A DNA stretch of 64,000 nt from PALSA-555 sp963821325 (GTDB taxonomy: Bacteria; Actinomycetota; Acidimicrobiia; IMCC26256; PALSA-555), in NCBI GenBank assembly GCA_963821325.1, contig CAWGDC010000005.1, forward strand, positions 496,001 to 560,000, written 5' to 3'. The position numbers were made by a program, and so were the translations under genes. Shown here piece by piece: positions 56,986-64,000 of the stretch (position 1 is the stretch's first letter; each line of letters starts with the position of its first letter). The notes below the pieces were generated by a model. That model was given only the letters and a program-made list of their open reading frames with translations. It was not told where the DNA came from and ran no database searches.

Positions 56986-58218
56986 ATGACCGACCGGGAC
57001 CCCCTCCGCGTGCTCGCCGGCCGACGGGTCGTGCTCGGCGTCACCGGCGGGATCGCCGCCTACAAGGCCGTCGAGGTGTGCCGCCAGCTCGTCGACGCCG
57101 GCGCCCACGTCACCCCGGTGCTCACCCCCGACGCCCACCGCTTCGTCGGCCCCCTGACCTTCTCCGCGCTGGCGTCTGAGCCGGCCCAGACCCGGCTGTT
57201 CGACGGGCCCGACCCGATCCCGCACACCCGGCTCGGCCAGCACGCCGACCTCGTCGTCGTCGCCCCGGCCACCGCGCACCTCCTCGCCCGCTACGCCGCC
57301 GGGCTCGCCGACGACCTCCTCACGGCCACGCTGCTCGCCACCCGCGCGCCCGTGCTCCTCGCGCCCGCGATGCACACCGAGATGTGGGAGCACCCCGCGG
57401 TGCAGGCCAACGTCGCCACCCTCACCGGCCGCGGCGTGCACCTCGTCGGCCCCGCCACCGGCCGGCTGGCCGGCGGCGACGACGGCCCCGGCCGCCTCGC
57501 CGACCCCGACGCGATCGTCGCCGCCGCCGCCGACGTGCTCGCCACCGACGCCGACCTCGCCGGGCGCGCCATCCTCGTCACCGCGGGCGGCACCCGCGAA
57601 CCGATCGACCCGGTCCGCTACCTCGGCAACCGCTCCTCCGGGAAGATGGGCACGGCGCTCGCCGCCGTCGCCGCCCAGCGGGGCGCGCACGTCATCCTCG
57701 TCACCACCGCCCACCTCCCCGTCCCCGCCGGCGTCGACGTCGTCCCGGTGACGACCGCCGAGGAGATGGCCGACGCCGTCGTGTCGCGCTTCGACGCGGT
57801 CGACGCGGTGATCATGGCCGCGGCGGTCGCCGACTTCCGCCCGAAGGCGGCCGCCACCGAGAAGCTGAAGAAGGGTGACGGGGTCCCGGAGCTGCACCTC
57901 GAGCCCACCCCCGACATCCTCGCGACGCTCGGCGCGACGCGCCGCCACCAGGTGCTGGTCGGCTTCGCCGCCGAGACCGACCGGCTCCACGAGCACGCCG
58001 CCGCGAAGCTGACCGCGAAGCACCTCGACCTCGTCGTCGCCAACGACGTCTCCGCGCCCGACGCCGGCTTCGAAGTCGACACGAACCGGGCGATCCTGCT
58101 GGACTCGTCCGGTTCGACCGAGGAGCTGCCACTGCTCCCGAAGACCCTGCTCGCCGCGACGGTCCTCGACCGTGTGCGCGACCTCCTCGACCCCGGACCA
58201 CAAGCGAGGCATCCGTGA
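56986..58218 (+). CDS. coaBC: Bifunctional phosphopantothenoylcysteine decarboxylase/synthetase CoaBC
   Basis: 410 residues from ATG 56986, intact. CoaC flavoprotein half: VVLGVTGGIAAYKAVEVCRQ, the catalytic His in IPHTRLGQHADLVVVAPATA, PAMHTEMWEHPAVQANVATL. CoaB half: ILVTAGGTREPIDPVRYLGN-type (TAGGTREPIDPVRYLGNRSS), VDAVIMAAAVADFRPKAAAT, KLKKGDGVPELHLEPTPDIL and VVANDVSAPDAGFEVDTNRA. It makes 4'-phosphopantetheine for coenzyme A. Overlaps metK by 4 bp. Confidence 0.95.
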   Translation: MTDRDPLRVLAGRRVVLGVTGGIAAYKAVEVCRQLVDAGAHVTPVLTPDAHRFVGPLTFSALASEPAQTRLFDGPDPIPHTRLGQHADLVVVAPATAHLLARYAAGLADDLLTATLLATRAPVLLAPAMHTEMWEHPAVQANVATLTGRGVHLVGPATGRLAGGDDGPGRLADPDAIVAAAADVLATDADLAGRAILVTAGGTREPIDPVRYLGNRSSGKMGTALAAVAAQRGAHVILVTTAHLPVPAGVDVVPVTTAEEMADAVVSRFDAVDAVIMAAAVADFRPKAAATEKLKKGDGVPELHLEPTPDILATLGATRRHQVLVGFAAETDRLHEHAAAKLTAKHLDLVVANDVSAPDAGFEVDTNRAILLDSSGSTEELPLLPKTLLAATVLDRVRDLLDPGPQARHP

Positions 58219-59408
58219 CCGACCGGTACACGTTCACATCGGAGTCGGTCACCGAGGGTCACCCCGACAAGATGTGCGACCAGATCAGCGACGCCATCCT
58301 CGACGCCATCTTCGAGGAGGACCCCGACAGCCGCGTGGCGTGCGAGAGCATGGCCACCACCGGGCTCGTCGTCGTCGCCGGCGAGATCAGCACGAACGCC
58401 TACATCGACATCCCCCGCGTCGTGCGCGACACCGTCCGTGGCATCGGCTACGACCGCGAGTCCTACGGCTTCGACGGCAACACCTGCGGGGTGATCACCT
58501 CGATCGACGAGCAGTCCCCCGACATCGCGATGGGCGTCGACAAGGCCGCCGAGCTGAAGGCCGGCGACGCCGACCTCTGGGACGAGATCGGCGCCGGCGA
58601 CCAGGGGATGATGTTCGGCTACGCCTGCGACGACACCGAGGACCTCATGCCCATGCCGATCTGGCTGGCGCACCGCCTCGCGCAGCGCCTCGCCCAGGTG
58701 CGCCGCGCCGGCGACCTGCCCTACCTGCGCCCCGACGGCAAGACGCAGGTCACGATCGAGTACGAGGACGGGCACCCGAAGCGGCTGTCCTGCGTGCTCA
58801 TCTCCACCCAGACCGGCCCCGGCGTCGACATCGCCACCACCCTGAAGCCCGACCTCCTCGAGCACGTCATCCGGCCGCTGCTCCCGGCGGTGTTCCAGGA
58901 CGACGACTTCGAGGTGCTCGCCAACCCGACCGGCAACTTCGAGCAGGGCGGCCCCCACGCCGACTGCGGCCTCACCGGCCGCAAGATCATCGTCGACACC
59001 TACGGCGGGATGGCCCGCCACGGCGGCGGCGCGTTCAGCGGCAAGGACCCCACGAAGGTCGACCGGTCCGGCGCCTACGCGGTCCGCCACGCCGCGAAGA
59101 ACATCGTCGCGGCCGGCATCGCGCGCCGCTGCGAGGTCCAGGTCGCGTACGCCATCGGCGTCGCCCGCCCCGTGTCGGTGATGGTCGAGACGTTCGGCAC
59201 GTCCGAGATCGACCCGGCCAAGCTGCCCGCGCTCGTGCACGAGCACTTCGACCTGCGACCCGCGGCCATCATCGAACGCCTGAAGCTGCGCCGCCCGATC
59301 TTCCGGCGCACCGCCGCCTACGGGCACTTCGGGCGCAGCGAGCCCACGTTCACGTGGGAGCGCATCGACCAGGCGGAGGAGCTGCGCGCCGCCGCCGCCC
59401 TCGCCTGA
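58215..59408 (+). CDS. metK: S-adenosylmethionine synthetase
   Basis: 397 residues from GTG 58215, intact. TFTSESVTEGHPDKMCDQIS, GEISTNAYIDIPRVVRDTVR, GAGDQGMMFGYACDDTEDLM, and GGGAFSGKDPTKVDRSGAYA. It makes SAM from ATP and methionine. No SAM riboswitch is seen upstream; the gene is translated from the coaBC transcript. Confidence 0.97.
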   Translation: MTDRYTFTSESVTEGHPDKMCDQISDAILDAIFEEDPDSRVACESMATTGLVVVAGEISTNAYIDIPRVVRDTVRGIGYDRESYGFDGNTCGVITSIDEQSPDIAMGVDKAAELKAGDADLWDEIGAGDQGMMFGYACDDTEDLMPMPIWLAHRLAQRLAQVRRAGDLPYLRPDGKTQVTIEYEDGHPKRLSCVLISTQTGPGVDIATTLKPDLLEHVIRPLLPAVFQDDDFEVLANPTGNFEQGGPHADCGLTGRKIIVDTYGGMARHGGGAFSGKDPTKVDRSGAYAVRHAAKNIVAAGIARRCEVQVAYAIGVARPVSVMVETFGTSEIDPAKLPALVHEHFDLRPAAIIERLKLRRPIFRRTAAYGHFGRSEPTFTWERIDQAEELRAAAALA

Positions 59409-59418
59409 CGCTCGCCCC

Positions 59419-61198
59419 GTGAGCGGGGCCGTGTGGCGGGTGCTGCCCGACGTGGCCGCCCTCGACCGGCTCTTCGACTACTGGGCGCCACCCGGCGCGG
59501 CCCCGCGCGTCGGGACGGTCGTGCGAGTCGACCTGCACGGCCGACGGGTCCGCGGCTGGGTCCTCGCCGTCGCCGACGGGCCCGACGTCGCCGCCGACCT
59601 CGTCCGTCCCGTGCGCGCCGTCGTGTCGGCCGGCCCGCCCGCCGACGTCGTCGCGCTGTGCGAGTGGGCCGCGTGGCGGTGGGCGGGCCCCCGCGCGACG
59701 TTCCTGCGGGCCGCGTCACCCCCGAACGTCGTCTCGCCCGACGCCGTCGACGTCGACGTGGCCGTCCACCCGCCCGTCCCCGGCCCCCTCCCCCTCCCGG
59801 ACCGGCCCGGACGGCTCGTGGTGTGGCCGCCCGCGCGACCCCGCGACGACCTCGTCGTGTCGCTCCTCGCCGTCGAGGGGTCGACGATCGTCGTGGCCCC
59901 CGACCCGTCCGAGCGGGCCCGGCTCGCCGGCGCCGCCGAGGCCACCGGCCGGGTGGTGGTCGCGTTCGCCGGTGACGACCCGGCCGCCACCCGCACCGGC
60001 GCGTGGCAGGCCGCCCGCCGCGGCGCGTGCGTGGTGCTCGGCGGCCGCGTCGCCGCGCTCGCCCCGATCCCGGACCTGCACGCCGCCGTCGTGCTCGACG
60101 ACGCCGACACCGCCCTCGTCGAGGAGCGCGCCCCGACGTGGCACGCCCGCGACCTGCTCCTCGAACGCGCCCGACGGGCCGGCGCGGTCGCGACCGTCGT
60201 GACCCCCGTCCCGACCGTCGAGGCGCTCACCGCGCTCGGCGACCCCGTCGCGCTTCCCGCGTCGGCCACGCGGGCCGGCTGGCCGCGCCTCGAGGTCGTC
60301 GACCGACGCGCGGAACCGCCGGGACTCGGGCTCCTCGGGGAACGGCTCGCCGACGCGCTGCGCCACACCCTCGCCGACGGCGCCCGCGCGGTGTGCGTCC
60401 TGAACCGGCGCGGCCGCGCCCGGCTCCTCGTGTGCCGCGCGTGCGGCGCCCCCGCCCGCTGCGAGCACTGCGGCGCCGCGGTCGCCGAGCACGACGACGG
60501 GCTCGTGTGCCCGCGCGGCGACGGGACGCGCCCCGCGGTGTGCCTGGTCTGCGGTGCGTCGCGCCTGCGCCCCGCGGCGCCCGGGGTGCGCCGCCTCCGC
60601 GACGACCTCGCGGCGTTGCTGCCCCGGGTCACGGTCAGCGTCGCCGAGGCCGGCAGCGACGTCGACGCCGACGCCCCGGTCGTGGTCGGCACCGAGGCGG
60701 CATTGCACCGCGTCGCCAGCGACGCGTCACCGATCCGCCTCGTCGCCTTCCTCGACCTCGACCAGGAGCTGCTCGCCCCCCGCTTCCGGGCGGTCGAGCA
60801 GGCGCTCTGGCTGCTCGTGCGCGGCGCCCGCCTCGTCGGCGGCCACCGCGGGCGCGGCCTCCTCCTCGCGCAGACTCGCGTCCCCGACCATCCGGTCTTC
60901 GACGCGGTCGAGCACGGCGACCCGATCCCGCTGCTGCGCGAGGAGGCGACGCGACGCGCGACGCTGGCGCTGCCGCCCTTCGGTGGCCTCGCCGTCCTGA
61001 GCGGCGACGCCGCGGCCGTCGACGCGGCAGCGGCCGCGCTCGCCGCGCCGCTCGAGGTGCTCGGCCCCGTCGACGGGCGCGCGCTCGATACGGGCCCCGT
61101 CGAGCGACGCGCTCGCCGACGGCCTCGCCGCGGCCGACCTCACGACCGCACGCGCCGCCGGTCGGCTGCGCGTCGACGTCGATCCGCAACGCGAGTAG
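59419..61198 (+). CDS. priA: PriA-like primosomal protein with degenerate helicase motifs, one frameshift
   Basis: About 592 residues from GTG 59419. The N-terminal DNA-binding domain has LDRLFDYWAPPGAAPRVGTV and VRVDLHGRRVRGWVLAV. The zinc region reads LVCRACGAPARCEHCGAAVA and VCPRGDGTRPAVCLVCGASR. The expected Walker A GxTGSGKT and DEEH box are absent: the equivalent segments read VVAPDPSERARLAGA and VLDDADTALVEERAPTWHAR. Actinobacterial 'probable replication restart protein' homologues share this loss. An extra G near 61092 precedes APSSDALADGLAAADL and the end RVDVDPQRE. Confidence 0.88.
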
Positions 61199-61214
61199 CC
61201 GAGAAGGCGACTGG

Positions 61215-61220
61215 TAGCCT
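61215..61220 (+). promoter_or_regulatory. -10 box (TAGCCT) for leaderless def
   Basis: TAGCCT-GGCGTC-GTG, identical to the alaS promoter over 16 nt. Six nucleotides separate the box from GTG 61227. Confidence 0.6.
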
Positions 61221-61226
61221 GGCGTC

Positions 61227-61772
61227 GTGACCGCGTTCGCGATCCGCACCTTCGGTGACCCGGTGCTGCGCCAACGCGCCCGCGACGTGACCGAGCTCAA
61301 CGGTGATCTCGTGCGCCTCGCCGACGCGATGCGCGTCGCCATGCACGACGCGCACGGGATCGGCCTCGCCGCCCCCCAGGTCGGCGTCCAGAAGCGCCTC
61401 TACACCTACGACGTCGACGAGCTCACCGAGCGGGGCGCCACCGCCCCCGGCCCCGGCGTGCTCGTGAACCCCGAGATCGTCTCGATGGACGGCGAGTGGA
61501 GCTACGAGGAGGGCTGCCTGTCGCTCCCCGGCATGATGTTCGAGCTCGTCCGCCCGAACCGCGTCGCCGTGCGCGGCCTCGACCTCGACGGCCACGAGGT
61601 GGTCCTCGAGGGCGACGAGCTGCTGGGCCGCCTGATCCAGCACGAGGTCGACCATCTCGACGGGATCCTGGTGCTCGACCGCGTCGACCCCGAGACCCGC
61701 AAGGCCGCGCTGCGCGAGCTGCGCACCCGCGCCCTCGACGCCCATCCCGTCGGGGGCGACCACCGCCTCTGA
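61227..61772 (+). CDS. def: Peptide deformylase
   Basis: 181 residues from GTG 61227, intact. Motif 1 GIGLAAPQVGVQKRLYTYDV, motif 2 YEEGCLSLPGMMFELVRPNR with the zinc Cys, motif 3 LIQHEVDHLDGILVLDRV with HExxH. It removes formyl groups from nascent proteins; its partner fmt follows directly. Confidence 0.95.
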   Translation: MTAFAIRTFGDPVLRQRARDVTELNGDLVRLADAMRVAMHDAHGIGLAAPQVGVQKRLYTYDVDELTERGATAPGPGVLVNPEIVSMDGEWSYEEGCLSLPGMMFELVRPNRVAVRGLDLDGHEVVLEGDELLGRLIQHEVDHLDGILVLDRVDPETRKAALRELRTRALDAHPVGGDHRL

Positions 61773-62680
61773 CCACCGTCGGCGCGTCGCGTTCTTCGGC
61801 ACGCCGACGCCCGCGGTGCCCGTCCTCGAGGCGCTCCACGACGCCCACGACGTCGCGCTCGTCGTCACCCAGCCCGAGCGGCGGCGCGGCCGCGGCGCCG
61901 ACCAGCAGCCGAGCCCCGTGCACGCCGCCGCGACGTCGTGGGGGATCCCCGTGCGGACCCCGACGCGGGCCCGCGAGGTCACCGACGAGCTGACCGCCCT
62001 CGGCGTCGAGGTGGGTGTCGTCGCCGCGTTCGGGCAGCTGCTCCCCGAGACCCTCCTCGCCGCCGTGCCGCTCGGGCTGTTGAACGTCCACCTCTCGGCG
62101 CTGCCCCGCTGGCGGGGCGCCGCACCCGTCGAGCGGGCCATCCTCGCCGGCGACCACGAGACCGGCGTGTCGATCCTGCGGCTCGACGCTGGCCTCGACA
62201 CCGGGCCGGTGTTCCGCACGGTCCGCACCGCGATCGGCGCCGACGAGACCGCCGGCGACGCTGACCGACCGGCTCGTCGCGCTCGGCATCCCCGCGCTGC
62301 TCGACGTCCTCGCCCAGCTGCCCGACCGCACCCCCGAGCCCCAGGTGGGGGAGCCCACCTACGCCGAGAAGCTGCGCGTCGACGAGTTCCATCTCGACCC
62401 GACCCGACCCGCCGCCGAGCTGGTGCGGGTCGTGCGGGCCGGGAACCCACGGCCCGGCGCCTGGCTGCTCGTCGACGGGAAGCGCGTCAAGGTCCTCGCC
62501 GCGCACGCCGAGGGCAGCCAATCGGCGCCGCACCTCTTGACGTGGCCCGGCGCCGAGCTCGGCACCGCCGACGGACGGCTCGTGCTCGACACGGTGCAGG
62601 TGGAGGGCAAGCGGCCGATGGGGGGCGACGCGTGGCTCGCCGGGTTCCGCCGTCGCACGCTGACGCTCCCCGTGGCGTGA
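61769..62680 (+). CDS. fmt: Methionyl-tRNA formyltransferase, frameshifted
   Basis: About 303 residues. VAFFGTPTPAVPVLEALHDA at the N-terminus, VVAAFGQLLPETLLAAVPLG, and the formyl-THF site LNVHLSALPRWRGAAPVERA (NxHxSxLPxxRG) with AGDHETGVSILRLDAGLDTG. A +1 shift near 62258 precedes LVALGIPALLDVLAQLPDRT, and the C-terminal domain starts TYAEKLRVDEFHLDPTRPAA. No usual start codon: CTG 61769 overlaps the def stop (CTGA), but a one-base loss near 61780 is needed to join it, so the start is uncertain. Confidence 0.9.
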
Positions 62681-63948
62681 CGACCGCCCGCGACGTCGCC
62701 TGCGCCGTCCTCGTGCGCGTCGAGCACGGCGCGTACTCGAACCTGGTGCTGCCCGAGGCGCTGCGCCGCACCGGGCTCGCGGCGCGCGACCGGGCGTTCG
62801 CCACCGACCTCGTCTACGGGACGCTGCGCGCCCAACGCCGGCTCGACGCCCGCCTCGCGCCGCACACCCGCCGACCCCTCGAGGGGCTCGACCCGCCGGT
62901 GCGCGCCGTCCTGCGGCTCGGCGCGTACCAGCTGGAGCGCGGCGTCGCGCCCCACGCCGCGGTGGGGGAGACCGTCGCGGCCGCGCCGACGCGGGCACGC
63001 GGCTTCGTGAACGCGGTGCTGCGCGCCGTCGCCGCGGCCGGGCCGCCGTGGCCGCCACCGGCCAGCGAGGGCGAGGCGCTCTCCTACCCGGACTGGGTGC
63101 TGCACCGGCTCGTCGCCGACCTGGGCGCCGGGCCGGCCCGCGCCGCGCTCGCCGTGCAGAACGAGGCACCCCAGCTGACGCTGCGGCCCAACTGCCGCCG
63201 CGTCACCGTCGCCGCGCTCGCCGCCGAGCTCGGCGACGCGGTGACGGCGCGCGACGCCACCGTCGCGCCCGACGCCGTCGCCGTCCGGGGGGCGGGCGAC
63301 CCTCGCGCCCTGCCCGCGGTGGCCGAGGGGCGCGCCACCCCGCAGGACGGGGCCAGCCAGGCGGTCGTCGCGCTGACCGACGCGCAGCCCGGCGACCGGG
63401 TGCTCGACGTGGGCGCCGCGCCGGGCGGGAAGGCCACCGGGCTCGCCGAGCGGGTGACCGACGGCGCGGTCGTGGCGCTCGACGTGCACCCCGGCCGCCT
63501 CCCACGGGTGGTCACGGCGGCCCGTCGGCTCGGCCTCGACACCGTCCATCCCGTCCTCGGGGACGGACGGCGCCCACCCGTGGCGCCGGGGAGCATGGAC
63601 CGCGCGCTGGTCGACGCCCCCTGCTCGGGGCTCGGCGTGCTGCGCCGCCGACCCGAGGCCCGCTGGCGTGTCCAGGAGCCGACGCCGACGCTGCTCGCCC
63701 TCCAGCAGGCGCTGGTCCTCGGCGCCGCGTCGACGCTGCGCCCCGGTGGGCGCCTCGTCTACTCGGTGTGCACCCTCACCCGCGCCGAGACGGTCGGCGT
63801 CGCCGAGACGGTGCTCGCCACCCTCGACGGGTTCCGGGTGCTCGACGGGCCCGGGCCGCCGTGGCACGCGTGGGGACCGGGCGCGCTGCTGCTCCCCCAG
63901 GAGGCCGGCACCGACGGCATGTTCGTCCTCACCCTCGAGCGGCGCTGA
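62677..63948 (+). CDS. rsmB: 16S rRNA cytosine-C5 methyltransferase RsmB
   Basis: 423 residues from GTG 62677, intact. NusB-like N-terminal domain (AARDRAFATDLVYGTLRAQR, RGFVNAVLRAVAAAG) and SAM methyltransferase domain with DGASQAVVALTDAQPGDRVL, DVGAAPGGKATGLAERV, VDAPCSGLGVLRRRPEARW and YSVCTLTRAETVGVAE, whose Cys residues (PCSG and SVC) are the catalytic pair. It forms m5C967 in 16S rRNA in E. coli. Confidence 0.95.
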   Translation: MTTARDVACAVLVRVEHGAYSNLVLPEALRRTGLAARDRAFATDLVYGTLRAQRRLDARLAPHTRRPLEGLDPPVRAVLRLGAYQLERGVAPHAAVGETVAAAPTRARGFVNAVLRAVAAAGPPWPPPASEGEALSYPDWVLHRLVADLGAGPARAALAVQNEAPQLTLRPNCRRVTVAALAAELGDAVTARDATVAPDAVAVRGAGDPRALPAVAEGRATPQDGASQAVVALTDAQPGDRVLDVGAAPGGKATGLAERVTDGAVVALDVHPGRLPRVVTAARRLGLDTVHPVLGDGRRPPVAPGSMDRALVDAPCSGLGVLRRRPEARWRVQEPTPTLLALQQALVLGAASTLRPGGRLVYSVCTLTRAETVGVAETVLATLDGFRVLDGPGPPWHAWGPGALLLPQEAGTDGMFVLTLERR

Positions 63949-63979
63949 CCGGATCACCGGGCGGTGAACGGGCCGGCGG

Positions 63980-63985
63980 TAGCGT
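63980..63985 (+). promoter_or_regulatory. -10 box (TAGCGT) for a leaderless gene at the window end
   Basis: TAGCGT-CAGACG-GTG: six nucleotides before GTG 63992, the same spacing as at hisS, alaS, def and pdxS. Confidence 0.5.
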
Positions 63986-63991
63986 CAGACG

Positions 63992-64000
63992 GTGAGCCGC
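63992..64000 (+). CDS. Start of the next gene (cut by window end)
   Basis: Only GTG AGC CGC is visible after a leaderless-type -10 box. The gene after rsmB is often rpe (ribulose-phosphate 3-epimerase) in Actinomycetota, but three codons cannot show this. Confidence 0.4.

Noticed and set aside
58150..58215. SAM riboswitch before metK
   Set aside because: metK overlaps the coaBC stop by 4 bp, leaving no room for a leader.
57618..59327. Long minus-strand frame opposite coaBC and metK
   Set aside because: Antisense of two intact, strongly conserved genes with no recognisable domain.

Overview
The window is a very GC-rich actinobacterial chromosome segment. GTG starts, ATGA/GTGA overlaps between neighbouring genes, a PimA-type mannosyltransferase, mycobacterial-type integration host factor (mIHF), and the gene orders thrS-HIT-pgsA-acyltransferase-pimA, pdxS-pdxT-yebC-ruvCAB-yajC-secDF-relA and pyrR-B-C-carAB-D-F-mihF-gmk-rpoZ-coaBC-metK-priA-def-fmt-rsmB all fit Actinomycetota. 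An Acidimicrobiia-like lineage is my inference, not proven. No rRNA, tRNA or CRISPR array was recognised.

Layout. 1-1420: thrS 3' end, HIT hydrolase, membrane protein. 1385-8583: accessory island with a 5'-truncated winged-helix ORF, a decayed secreted cell-wall-binding (CWB2) protein, a 1.3 kb insertion sequence with inverted repeats and target duplication, and a tandem pair of secreted allene-oxide-cyclase-like barrel proteins. Copies of a 40-bp direct repeat lie at 1385 and 7423, with a partial copy at 8562. 8621-10639: EF-G-like GTPase on the minus strand. 10813-15022: phosphatidylinositol/PIM genes, LemA, M48 protease. 15126-18266: PLP synthase pdxST, yebC, a peroxiredoxin whose catalytic codon is TGA (candidate selenocysteine), and a flavin/F420-type oxidoreductase. 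18294-20841: CO-dehydrogenase-like small and medium subunits with MocA and CoxG helpers but no large subunit. 20885-28460: ruvCAB, yajC-secD-secF, relA. 28499-36494: hisS, aspS, rarA, two small membrane proteins, alaS, ruvX. 36491-42630: mltG and the shikimate genes aroE-(prepilin peptidase)-aroC-aroK-aroB-aroQ. 42647-46462: pepP, efp, nusB, clpS, DUF2017, SDR. 46641-55554: UMP biosynthesis operon headed by a PyrR-binding RNA hairpin. 55594-64000: mihF, gmk, rpoZ, coaBC, metK, priA, def, fmt, rsmB and the start of another gene.

Two features recur. First, many transcription units begin with a TANNNT -10 box 6-7 nt before an ATG/GTG start, the signature of leaderless mRNAs. Second, many conserved genes (ruvC, ruvA, ruvB, secD, carB, pyrD, coxM, pepP and others) are broken by single-base frameshifts, mostly one extra C or G in GC-rich runs. 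The breaks are clustered, while 24.9-34.7 kb is clean, so they look like uncorrected long-read errors rather than gene decay. Broken housekeeping genes are annotated as one gene each with the breakpoints named. The clearest candidate for new biology is the cysteine-free, TGA-containing peroxiredoxin at 17395-17856.
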